In this document: piece after piece, positions 46,459 to 57,659 of the stretch | Numbering within the stretch: the first letter of the stretch is position 1 | How the letters are laid out: each line of letters begins with the position of its first letter | Origin: Diphasiastrum complanatum | Lineage: Eukaryota; Streptophyta; Lycopodiopsida; Lycopodiales; Lycopodiaceae | DNA length: 62,000 bases | Direction of reading: 5' to 3' | Assembly: GCA_029204225.1 (NCBI GenBank) | Contig: CM055101.1 | Location: 45,805,906-45,867,905 of the forward strand | Notes under the pieces: model-generated | Told to the model about the DNA's origin: nothing | Seen by the model: only the letters and a program-made list of their open reading frames with translations | The model's database searches: none | Translations under genes and position numbers: made by a program

Positions 46459-47705
46459 TTAAACGACACCAACAACATGGAAAATCACATTGTAGCGTTG
46501 AATACACAAGAAGTTGAGTAGGATGTCGTGAAGCAGCTGTACCGCTGCATTACCATGACAAATTAACATTTGAGCTTGAGCACGTTGTAAGGCAATAGAT
46601 ACATGTTGTCGAAAATAGAACACCATGATGGTGGACAAAGAAAGTGCAGAATGCCTTTTGACATATAGAGCCGCACAATCATTGAGAAACTTGTCAAAGT
46701 TCTGATGAAGACACCCAAAAGTCTCAATAGCAAAAGGAATAAATGTCTCAGAAGGGTACCGATCCTGATAGTCGCGTTCTTTGTCAAGAGCCATGTGATT
46801 GGCTGCCGCTCCCTGAGTGGTAGATGTCCGTTGTAGAAGATCAGGACGAGTCGGATCAACAATAATACCCAAAGTTCGAATACCATCTTTGGAGAGGACA
46901 AGATCAACACGACGACAAAAGTATTGTGACCTAGTAACTGGAAGGACATATTGTTGCTCACGAAGAACATGAAAACCACTCTCAAAAGCGATTGTAGCAA
47001 CCACATCTCGAATAGTATCATGTGCAGATATCCGATCACCACTAGAAGGACATCTCAAAATATGCGTGCCTAAAGAGTCCAAAGCATGACCACAAGAACA
47101 TTTGACAATTCCAGCTAATGACGAATGAGGGAGACGGATTGCTGCCAAGAAGAAATCAGAAGACATACGTTAATGAGAAAGAGTTGGACGTGCCAACAAC
47201 CAAGACCCATCCCCAGTACCAACACAAGAAAACAAGCGTGCGTTGCTGTAAAATCTGCTGAACCATAGAATTGACATGAGCGGTTGAGCCGATAGGTATT
47301 CCCAAAGCTTTGATACCATGTTCAGGTGTGAGGATATTCTCTGGAATAGGAAATCCGAAAGGAAGGCCTTGCGGGCACCATGCTGTACACTTTGATAAAT
47401 TGATAGAAAGCCCGAGCAACGATAATTGTTCCTTAAAATGCAGAAAAGCAGGAAGAACATCCTTGGATGGCCCCACAATATGCGTGTCATTTGCGATGAA
47501 AGAGAAAAGACAGGAAGGTCATTGAGAAAATCAGGTTGCCCAAGCTGGAGGTCTGTATCCGGCTCAAAATCCTCGACAAATAAGAGTAACTAATTTTCTG
47601 TCTGCGGATAGAGGCACAGCAGTGCCGAAACAATGTGAGAAGAAGGAGGCGCCGGTGTAGAAGGGACCAAAGCGCGAGCTGTGCGAGAGAGCTCACCCGC
47701 TTGAC
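46459..47705 (-). pseudogene. Non-LTR retrotransposon: RT end, zinc motif and endonuclease-like domain
   Basis: The minus strand encodes, from 47690 down, DFEPDTDLQLGQPDFLNDLP and FIANDTHIVGPSKDVLPAF (the RT A-D-D box is mutated to A-N-D), then LGLSINLSKCTAWCPQGLPF and GIKALGIPIGS (thumb). From 47166 come KCSCGHALDSLGTHILRC (zinc), HVLREQQYVLP, CRRVDLVLSKDGIRTLGIIV and FGCLHQNFDKFLNDCAALYV, then YFRQHVSIALQRAQA. It is paralogous to 19082-20222 but longer and less broken in the C-terminal part. Frameshifts at about 47160 and 47490 and loss of the RT Asp make it inactive. Confidence 0.82.
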
Positions 47706-50700
47706 CTAGCATAGTGATTCAAGTTTTAATCCGATTCAGGTTCAGGATTCACGTTGAATTTGCTTCAAACTTTTGTTCAAAACCCCACTTTGGAGATGGG
47801 AGGCTGCACAACTTAGCCTATAACTCCGCCTTGCATGATGATCAAAGCTATGATGATTGCTAATTTTGCTTTCCCCCAGCTTACCAAGTACCACCGGAAG
47901 CCTATAGAAGAAGAAGAGCCTCTGTTGGTCCTGAGAATTCTGGTTGTAATTTTGCTCCTACATGCCTTTTTGTGCAGCTAATTGCTGACCTCAAAATAGC
48001 AACACAAGCACCCACACCACTTATTATGCAGATTGTCTTATTAATTTTAAAGTTACAAAAGAATGCAAACTCTACGCTGGCTCAAATTTAAGCTATACGT
48101 TCAAGCTGCTTCCATTCAAAGCGTTCTGCTTTGTTGCCAATTCATGCCATGATGACACGCTGCATGCAGGCCAAGAATCAATCCATAGCAGCATGCAGGA
48201 CAAAAATCAATCTACAGCAGCATGCCCTCTCAGATTCATAATTGCTGATATGCATTCGCTTTTCTACCAGATTCGAGAGTATTTCAAATAGGGGCGTAGC
48301 TTAGCTTATGAATTTCAAGATGATGTGAGAACTTGAAACTTTTTGCTTTTTGTGTGTGGGCTTTCTGTACCACGGGCCTATTCTGACTCATAGCAAGCTT
48401 GGGGGGGGCAAGGTCATAGGCCGAGCCCTCCTAGGCGAGCTCTGAGCCTGAATGGGACCTCGGGCCCATTCACTAGTGTAAATGGCTTGATGGGCCAGTT
48501 TCGTAATGGGTTGCAGTTGCCTTTTATGGAAGTTCATAAAGGGAAAAATAGAAGAGGCTCAAATTGGGTAGAATGAGCCCATCAAGACATTTAGGTGCGT
48601 GTTTTCTCCTATGTAGATGAAGAAAAGCGTCCAATTTTCTAATTTCTACTTAAACATATTTTTCTATTGATCATACTCTCTATCCATTCGCCAATGCAAG
48701 AGCTCTCAAAGAATGTAGTGTCCATAATTCTGATTTTATGTTTTGGAGATGTGAATCAACTGGAAATGAGGTTTTGTGGCCTTTGAAGTGTAGAGGCTTC
48801 CCCAAGCATTGTGTTTTTGGCACAAGCTGATCTTTCTACTGTGGTTTATATATATATATATATATATTATCCTTGTTCGTTGGGAGGCTTGCATAGTTAT
48901 CTACATAAGCAATACTTTATATTTATTATATATTGTATATTATATAAGGTACATAACACACACACACATATTATAGAGTACATAATATATATAAAAAATA
49001 ATAAAGGTAAAATTAGATATACACAATAAATGCAAATATAAAAAAATGTAAAAGAAAACAATGACTTTAATGTCATATTATCGTCGCCAAGAAACTGTTC
49101 GACCTCCTAAAAAGATCGAGGGGAGGTCCCGGCCTCTTTAGGAGGCCGAATGCTCCCTTGGAGACCATAATATAACACATAGTTGGCGACAGCTGAGTGA
49201 CTTGGAGGATGCCTTGCTTTACAAATGGAAGAACTGACCATTTCATCCCCTCAACAAAGAAAACAAAATCGGACTTGAATGATGATTTTCGCCATTGTAA
49301 ATGAACCAAGAAATACATACATAAGTTCCAACATTGAAGATGGTATGGGTTTCAAATCAAGGTAAAGTGTTGACATCTTATTCACAACAACCCTTAGTCA
49401 GCATGGCAGTCAGACTTAGGTTTTGCAGTACAAGATTATGTAAGGTGGAGAAGGCCCTTTCATGGATGGTTCTTGGGTGCATAGTGGTATATCTATATCT
49501 ATATCTATATCTATATCTAAGGAAACGGATGGCGGGCGCGTCCATCCCATACGCAAAAATAAAAAAATTACAGGCCCTTCCCCGCTCACTCCCACATGCC
49601 CAAAATCAATTAAAAACTATTTTCCTGACCCTAACCCCCCCCCCCCCCCCCCTTTTGGAATTAATTATCAGGAGGTGGACGATGACTGCCTGCCCCCTCT
49701 GATTAAAAAAAATAAAAACGTGCCAATTTTTTTTGCAAAAAACGTACTCACTGGCCATGCCTCCCATAATTGAGATGGAGTGCGAATCGGCTTGAAAGAG
49801 CAAACAATTCTAACAGTTTAAACAAGTAGACTATCTCTCGCTCTGTCGCTATCTCTCTCTCTCTAGCAAGAAGTGCTTCCTTAGATTTATACTATCGCAT
49901 AGTCTTGGCAGATATTTGCTTGTGTTCAGATCCATCTCTTAGTGAACGCAAGACATGAATGCTCGCTACAATACGTCCCTTATAAACTGTGTATTACCTT
50001 ATCACCAACCTTGTACTACAGATTGGGGCTACAACTCCGTCTTAAGTTTGGAATTCAAGCAATCTTTGGGAAAATAATGATTGAGATTCAGTATACTCTA
50101 GGATTTGTGAAAGTCAGTTGCAAATAGAACACATTTTGCGCGGTAGTTTTCATACTGATTTAGGGTTTGGGGTTTGGCTTCACTACCCATTTCCTGAACT
50201 CGGACACCCAAGGAAGCAGTATTTCTCTTGGGGCAATGATCAATACCCTTTCATCTGGATATTTGGCCAGGAAGCTTTGCAAGAAAGCAATGGTCACAAA
50301 GCTTCCCACAGAACCTGATTCTACTAGCCGATAGGACAATTGCTTTCTCGTTCTGTAATTTAGCACCAGATTTCAATGCTCAAGTCACTGATAGTTACTA
50401 CTATCACCTAGTTGTACTTCATCCGATTTTCTTCTTCAAAAGGATTAGCCTTGGATCTTCGTTATGGAGATGATAAGAGTGGTTTTGTCGCCTTTATGTA
50501 CTCAAGGATTTTACCACCTTATTAATTGCTCGTTCGAGATTGGTATTTCCCCAGACAAACTGTAACTACAAAAATATAGAAAGTCGGTTCGTTCCTCGTC
50601 CTGTTAGTTCCCACTAACCATTCAATTGTTGTCGAAATTTTGTAGAGCATGACGGGGGCTCTGAAACATGAATTGAGTTGTGTCAGCAACACCCACAATT

Positions 50701-50938
50701 TGCGTGTGTCAACATTTTTGTGTGTTTTGAGGTGCTTGTGTGGTGTGCATCCTCGATTCCATAGCTTGAGGAAAAAACAACTCAGAATTCGGTCGACCTC
50801 ACAAGAAAAAGGTGGACAATTTTTCAAATGTAGATTATGAGTGTCATGCCCACGACTGGTCTCGGGTGGCCCACACTAGGGATCAGTAGACCAACAACCC
50901 ATAAGTTAATTGTGACTATAAGGGAATTGGGGCCCTTA
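47706..50938. other. Non-coding stretch with simple repeats and a hairpin
   Basis: No gene is supported. Visible items: two and a half ~32-bp direct repeats (GCAGCATGCAGG..CAATC..A) at about 48164-48228; (TA)n at 48847-48869; a hairpin CCTCCTAAAAAG / CTCTTTAGGAGG at about 49104-49146; (TATATC)n at 49488-49518; a run of about 18 C at 49635-49652; and a CT-rich stretch near 49850. Confidence 0.75.
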
Positions 50939-51357
50939 CATTAGAGGAGTTTTGAGCACCAAAAGGGCCTTTTGTCATGATGTTGTGTTTGACTTTTCAA
51001 CTATTCGACGTACACTTGGCCCAGTTATATATTTACACCTATGAAAGACCGTAATGTTGTTGCCGGTCAATTTCTTTTTTGGATCTTTCCGGTCATATTT
51101 TTATACAATTCAAAACTCCTGTCGGGCAGGGTCTTGACTTGTGATTGGACCGTAATTGCTGCTCGTGAGTTTCCTGAGTGCCCGGGACCTAACACTTGCG
51201 GTTAAACTAAGTCTATTTTGATCTAACCATAGTTAGAGTAACATATATGATTTACGAAAGACCGCCAACATTTATTACAAATTTGGTTATTTATTTTCAT
51301 ACTGATTCAACTACATTTTGTTTTAGACTCTGTTGTTCATCTTCTTTTAGCTTTGCA

Positions 51358-52565
51358 ATGGCTTCCGGAAGCTGCAGACCACGAAACAATATTGTCTCAG
51401 TTGTTGTTTGTAATAAAAAAAGACTATGATGGCTCTTGGATACAACGTATCTATAGAAAATTTCATTGGGTTCTCATGCATCCCTCATCAAGAGGTGTTT
51501 TTGGTAAAAAGAGAAAATCAAATATGGATTATAGGAATTTTTGAAAAGGTAGAATTTTAGACTTCAAAGTTTCACCCGGTGGTTGATCCATTTCAGAGGT
51601 CTTGATGCAACATGTCTACATGCATAAGGAGATTATAGTGGAAGGCGTAAGTTCAAATGACAGACTCAAATGCAATTGTAAGTTTTGGAGAATTTTTTGC
51701 TTTGAGCTTTGCATTAATCATTTAGACGTGAATCTGAGTATTTAAATGACATATAATTTTATGGATTTGTGCAGATTTGTATCCATCAAGCATAATTGAA
51801 TGACAACCTATACAATTCCTTGTCGGCATCATGGACGTTATTCATTCTGATATTGGTCTTCTGCAATACAAGAACCGCTCCACGAGATCACTTTTGGATT
51901 TTTGTATTTTCTTCTATGATTCATTTTACACACCATCCAGTTTAGGTGGAAAATTAGAGGCGATATCATTACCTTCTTTCTCAAGCAAAGAATGGATTCC
52001 TCCAGATTCCACCATAGCAGAGAGCTTCCGATCAAGGTTTTTTATGGACATTCAAAACTGTATGAAATGTAGCACATGTTCAAAAAACAATAGATTGCAC
52101 TGGTTTTTGCCTATTGCAATTTTTGTTGATTTTTTTGTTGAATGTAATATTTGTAGAACAGTGACAATGTTTATTTGTAGTGATTTAATAGACAATATGT
52201 TACCAAGCCTCCTTGATGATCATTGGGATAAAAAGAGTAATGGCAATATCGAGTGCATAGTTAATAGATCGTCAATGAAATTTAGATATCTTATAGAAAA
52301 ACAAGTGTTTTTTTTAACATTTTATTATAGAAGATGGTCCAAAGTTGGCAATGGATGGAAAGCATTGGATCAGAATTTTACAGTTAATCATCAAGATCAC
52401 ATAGAAATCCAAGTGAGGAAAAATAATTCTACTCTTACAACAATTGAGGTGGAAGAAGATTGGACACTCGATCACATTCGATCATAGCTTACATTGTTGC
52501 AATATGATATTCCTAAACACTTCTGTTTTCGAGTCAACGAGAGATTGGAAGGTGTATGTGTACTT
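51358..52565 (+). pseudogene. 'Gene A' of the 10-kb element, unknown family, two exons or more
   Basis: From ATG 51358 (MASGSCRPRNN) a frameshift in an A run near 51415 leads to DYDGSWIQRIYRKFHWVLMH, KGRILDFKVSP, SEVLMQHVYMHKEI and NDRLKCN. An intron (51678-51774, GTAAGT...GTGCAG) is followed by LYPSSIIE, IMDVIHSDIGLLQYKNRST and a long open part with CMKCSTCSKN. The C-terminal end (IEIQVRKNNSTLTTIEVEED, WTLDHIRS) might form a ubiquitin-like beta-grasp fold; this is weak. Stops: TGA 51542 (Trp in the other copy), TGA 51584, TGA 51801 (Trp in the other copy), TAG 52485. A possible donor lies at about 52550 (GGAAG|GTGTATG). Function unknown. Confidence 0.6.
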
Positions 52566-53029
52566 ATTTCAGTACACATTTGAAATGACTTTCAATGATT
52601 TTATTTAAACATATTTCAGTGTTTTCGGTAATGCAATATTTCATTTAACATAATCTCAATGTTGATATTGTTTAACAAGTTTCTTTGATGTACAAGTAAG
52701 ACCAAGACAAGAAAGTCGCATAGAATGCAAGGACTTAAATAGAAGCGTAGAAATTGTTGAAACCGCATAAACATTGGGATGATAGACGAGCAACATCAAT
52801 GTATTTTAAAAAAAAAAAAAAAGGAATACAAAGAAGTCTCAAATGACTTCAAGATTTCATCGAACAGTTTGTATTTAGTATTTTGAAAAATGTACATTGT
52901 TTTTTAAATCGATATAATATATTTGTGGCATTCAGTAATAGCCCACTTTCTATTTGCCTATCTATTGTTCTATGGATCATCATGTGATGATATATTTCTT
53001 TGTGTCTGTCGGAACTTATGTGACAATAT

Positions 53030-54874
53030 TTACATTTCAATCAAAGGTGCCTGAGGCATATCCTCGAGCACTGTAACCTCATCCACGGATCCCCTGGCAG
53101 GTTCATCCGAGGCACCTTCATGCTTGTAGGGCCTTGCACACGATAGTAAAATTTCCAACATTTCATGTCGATACTGATTAATCACATTTGTTGATACCTC
53201 AGGACATTGGAACTGCAAGAAAAAATATCGAGTGTATGTATGTAAAAATATAAATTCACAAAGTTAACAATATATCATCAGGATATTGGCACATTGAAAA
53301 AAATACCTCACAGATACTAGCATATGGAGTTTGCACCATATACCAATCCAAGAACGATTTAACATTCTAGATTGAATACCATCCGCAACTGAAAGCATCG
53401 TCTTGTTGTGAAGACTGAGAAATCACAGCGAAAAATTTAAAAATTATAATTCAATATAATTCTAAACTACATGCCATCATGCAAATAAAATATGTAAAAA
53501 GATTTTTTTTACCTTTGCATCAACAACTTCTATGTTGGTATTTACAACCAGCCCATCCGGCCTAGGCAATAGCTCCACCATCCTTTTGTACATGGATTTA
53601 ACCATGGAATGGGTGGCATGCAAAGAATTCATTGTCATGCACACAGGTGTGCAGCTTCTAGTCAAATCCACTTTCATGGATATGACGTGCACACTCCAAT
53701 GTTTGCTGCCAGAAAGAGACAAGCAATGAATTACTAGAATCTATAACAGTTTCCAAAAGACAAATCTTACAGAAAACAGATATTACAAGAAGAAACTATC
53801 TTACTTTGAACAGTATGGGATGATGAACATTGATGCCTCCTTGCTAGTGTGCCTGAAGAGCCTTCTGGCTTTCCTCTCTTTATTCAACAGATGCCCAAAA
53901 AATGGAGATACAACAAAAATCTCCTTCGTGACTGTATATGTATATTTATGTACATAGTATGCACAAGCAGATTCAACTACTGTGTCTGAGATGTATGAGG
54001 TCTTCTCTTTTAGCTCCCTACAATGCGGCTCTTTGATATGCATTGCAAAATTAATATCGTCTATACAAAATATAAACTCCCCTCCGAGATCATCTATTTT
54101 CCTGTCTATATACAGGTCAAAATCAATGTACCTCTCAGAATCAAAAAATGTGTCTTTAGGTTCATTCGGAAGTCTGATGTGCAACTCTTTGTCAGTTGCA
54201 TCAACATCAGAAACAATCATGTCCACCACTGTATTTAGGTCATCCTCATGTATAGAAGGAGAATCGTGCAGTTGAAGATCAGGGGTTACCGGAGGACTCT
54301 CAACCAGTGGAATTGCGGACGTATTAGCCAGATCTTTTCTAATGGGAGGAGGTGAGGGTGAAGAGCTGGGAGACCTGGGCTTGGGTTGCGAACGCTTGGG
54401 CTGTGTTTGCTTTCTCTTTTTGCGGGGTGGGACAGGCCCCCTTTTAAGAAGAACTTGCCTCTGTGTGAATCCAGACTTAAACATGTTGTCATAGGTGTTT
54501 CGAAGCCTCATGACAAGAAGTATGTCCTTGGGCATCAGTGTAACCCTCTTGCCATGAATGGAGCACAACATCGAATCCTCAAACAATTTTGTCTAGAAGT
54601 CCTCGTATGCAGTATGGAGGGCCTCCAATGCAGTGATATTCCACCTCACTGCATAGGGCAGATGGGTGGTCATATCTTGTGTAACCTCCCTCACAGCTCG
54701 GTAGAAGGCTGCTTTCGGGATCAGAAGTTTGGTGCTCCTCTGCAAGGCCCTGATGTCCCTCAACCATGGACGGCGAGGTCTACCGCGTCTTTGCGGACGT
54801 ACGGGTTCAGATGTCTGGGGATGGGACGGTTGAACGAAACTGGTAAGCCTAGTGGTTTGCTTCATTTGAGCCAT
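53030..54874 (-). pseudogene. 'Gene B': centromeric-H3-like histone fold fused to Ulp1-type SUMO protease
   Basis: Four exons with GT-AG introns: 54874-53805, 53705-53513, 53414-53307 and 53212-53030. They join in phase into 517 codons broken by only two TAGs (54593-54595, 53367-53369). Residues 1-15 (MAQMKQTTRLTSF) recall the H3 tail. Residues about 36-125 are an H3 fold: LRDIRALQRSTKLLIPKAAF, RWNITALEALHTAYEDF, then LFEDSMLCSIHGKRVTLMPK. LLIPxAxF, a longer loop 1 before RW, and SMLC-IH-RVTLM resemble CENH3 more than canonical H3. A basic/Pro linker (PPRKKRKQTQPKRSQPKP) follows. The C-terminus is C48 peptidase-like: IIPYC...KHWSVHVI (His359), Asn383 at the Asp position (TMNSLH), QDDAFSCGWY (Gln425, Cys431; Q-x5-C). 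The first stop aligns with a Leu inside helix alpha-2. Confidence 0.8.
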
Positions 54875-55498
54875 TGAGGCCGGATATCTATACCACGCGA
54901 GGACAGAAACACAGCAGAAGAAACACTGAGAACTCTAACGGTGATATCGCTACGATGCGAGAGAGTGGCAGACTGCACGTCTGGATTAACACGTGTGGGA
55001 TTCCGTGTGGGGACACGTGGCCGAATAGATCAGTGACATGTTCTCGCACGTATAGGCTCACACGTGTGGTCATGTGGCCCAATCAGTACCTGATGTGTGG
55101 GACCTACACCTCTGTATTCGCACGTGTGAAACTTGCATGTGTGGCCACGTGGTCGAATGGTTTGGTGACGTGTGTTCTGGCACGTGTGGACACGTGGGCG
55201 AATGGTAGATTGACGCGTATTGTAGCACGTGTGGTCTCGCACATGTGGACGGTTGTACTACGTGCCATAGATCTGATCCGCCTTGTATCTCTCTATGTGT
55301 GAACAGTACTATTTCTTTGCAGTATCGCTACCATGCGAGAATCTTTCAAAGATTCTAGATGATCTAAGATCCCTCGCATCATTCCGATATCAGGTCATTC
55401 GCCAATATCGCCATCACGCGGGGATTTCTAGATTGTCTTCTGACTCCTTGCCACCCCACATCGTAGCGATACTCGGCCATACTGGTCATACTTTCGAG
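54875..55498. promoter_or_regulatory. Divergent promoter region of genes B and C with eight CACGTG boxes
   Basis: CACGTG cores lie at 54990, 55014, 55061, 55121, 55146, 55181, 55191 and 55226, mostly as CACGTGTGG or CACGTGG, within degenerate units that also carry CGAAT and TGACxxGT. A second motif, TATCGCTACxATGCGAGA, occurs near 54944 and 55321 with variants near 54883 and 55403 and an inverted copy near 55458. G-boxes bind bHLH and bZIP factors in plants; joint control of both genes is inference. The short frames across it look like chance. Confidence 0.6.
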
Positions 55499-57642
55499 AT
55501 GGCCGTCTCATCCTCTAATACTTTTCATTCTGCGTTGCACGCCTTCCTCGTTGAATCCGGTGTTGCTACATAGGTCACTATAAGACGTATTTCAATATGT
55601 CTTTTGATATTGAGAGGTTTGGATCAAAACATAAATCCTATTTTCCAGTGATGTATAAAGAGTATTATGATAGTCTAAATCAGTCTATGTTGATAATGGA
55701 TAATCTATGATTCATCCATTTCCATGACCCAGTACTTGCCCAACCATCTTCAAAGCAAAGCCACAACCGACGATTCGCGAAAATCGAGAGTGATTTTAAA
55801 CGTGTGGTCCATTGTGAGCAACACAATCGATCATGTCGTTTTTTGCAGGAAGGCATCGGCTTTGTGTTTTATCTTTCTCCTCTTATTCCTGAGGAGGCAA
55901 GCACTTCGAGGCTTAGCATTGAGGGTGCCTCATCATCAACTGATTCTGTGATATCAGAGTCAGCTATTGTTGATGACACCTTGGGTGCTGACGAGGAGGC
56001 AAGATTGGAATCAATGTACGACCCAGCCGAGTCTCGTGCATTGTCCATTTCTTCCTTATCTGACGTGAATCCATATGACAAAACCAAGACTCTCCTCGAT
56101 TTGCCAGTTTATTACATGAATAGTGTCACATACCTCTCACTGAAGGATGTTGGAGATGTTCTTGATCTGAGGGAGGACAAAATATTATCAATTTTGTCTA
56201 ATTTCATCAAAGAATTTGGGGACTTCATAGATCTCGATGTTGATGATGATCTACGTGCTTCTATTGATTACAAAGACGAAGATGAATGGATGGATGAGAC
56301 TGAAGCACTGTAGTCAATCATGTCTGAAAGCAGGGCATACCAGACAAATTTGCCTAGTGAGGAGGAATTTCTAAAAATCTGGAGCAGATATGTGTCACAG
56401 TCTTCGGAAACTAGTCCATCCAGTGCTTCGACGACCATTGTTGCTGGTCATGATCTACATACTGCTGCACTTATTGAAGCTGATGAGCGTGATCTGGTAG
56501 GTAAATCTGGTTTTATCTTAATGAGATTTTTATTCAAATATAGTTATTTTGTTTTTCAAGGCATGTGACCTTTGCTCGTATTTTACAGGCTACTGTTGAG
56601 GTGGATGCCTGTAAAATTCACACGTGTGGGATGCCCTACACATGTACTTTTGATCTCCTAAGCCCAATAATACCATAAAGATCAAACTAGCATTGATTGA
56701 CAATAAGAAAGCTGATCATACAAGAAATATTATTGTGTTACAAGCAAGAGCTATCAACAAAACATGAAACTAGGTACAATAAATGCCTCAACTCGGCTAG
56801 AGAGAGAATATGAATGTACAAACTCGAGTAGAGAGAGAGGGCACAAAGAGCTTAGTCTCCAAATTTGCATTACACACAAAAATCATCTTCTTCTCAATGA
56901 GAGTACATCACATATATATAGCCATGGACTCTCTTCCTACTTTGAGTTGAATTGGAGTTATGAATGCACCTCTCAAGCTATCTAGACTTATTCAAGCCAC
57001 CTCAATATGTCTAATTGTGCCACCTAGTATTTTCATGCATTAAATGTGGCATGCAAAGTACAAATGGCAATTCCTATGGTAGCTCGAGTTTCTACTTCTA
57101 CCTACCTTGAATATTTTATTCTAAGATGGGTCTTTACTAAGCCAAAAGAGCTCAATTCATCTTTGGCATTTTTAGGACCCCTACTTACAACATTAGATAG
57201 ATTTTTCCAATATTTCAACAATGCCTTTGCAACAAGACAGGGATATTTGAGGGAAGGCCAGGGATCACGACAAAGGGATTCATCCCTGTCCAATTATTTG
57301 AAGTGCTTTGTAAATAAAGAGATTTGCATTCATCATAGCAAATTTTCTTCAGATGCTGCGACAATAATAATGACAATTAAAGCGTTATCCTATTTCTTGA
57401 ACGGGCATAAATACCCTCCGAATACATATAAAATTATTTTTGTGAAGAGAGACATTGCCATAAAAGTATTTGGCTATGTAGCTGAGGAAATTCCGAAAAG
57501 GTATTCCTCCTTAGCTGTTTTCTCTGGATACATTGACTTGAGCAAAAGAAGATTGATCGATTTTCTAGATCCATATGATAGAAAAAAAAAATTTCATGAC
57601 CACACAACAAAGCTGATCATTAAAGACAAAGAGAAACAATGA
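55499..57642 (+). pseudogene. 'Gene C' of the 10-kb element, unknown, interrupted by a solo LTR
   Basis: Exon 1 is likely ATG 55499 (MAVSSSNTFHSALHAFLVES) to about 55573. Exon 2 runs from the acceptor TTTTTTGCAG|GAAGG (55849) to a donor near 56505. Exon 3 starts after TTTTACAG (56590). Exon 2 encodes an acidic, Ser-rich protein with DLPVYYMNSVTYLSLKDVGD and ILSNFIKEFGDFIDLD, then a TAG (56311-56313) and SEEEFLKIWSRYVSQSS. Exon 3 is cut by an LTR (56610-57220). If the LTR and one copy of its 5-bp duplication are ignored, the frame continues into FATRQGYLREGQGSRQR, FVNKEICIHH, TYKIIFVKRDIAIKVFGYV and YSSLAVFSGYIDLSKRRLID, to TGA 57642. I recognise no family. Confidence 0.55.
56610..57220 (-). 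repeat. Solo LTR inserted in exon 3 of gene C
   Basis: 611 bp, TGTAAAATTC...ATATTTCAACA, flanked by the 5-bp direct repeat ATGCC (56605-56609 and 57221-57225). A TATA box on the minus strand (GGCTATATATATGTG, about 56923-56933) suggests minus orientation. No internal retroelement sequence remains, as expected after recombination between two LTRs. It inserted after gene C was part of the 10-kb element. Confidence 0.8.
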
Positions 57643-57659
57643 TTTTGCCTTGCATTGTA

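Noticed and set aside
48847-48869. Promoter TATA box
   Set aside because: It is a long (TA)n microsatellite with no gene downstream.
54593-54874. A plain histone H3 gene
   Set aside because: The fold continues past the TAG in the same frame and on into a protease domain through phased introns. The loop and helix residues are CENH3-like, and there is no canonical H3 tail beyond the first residues.
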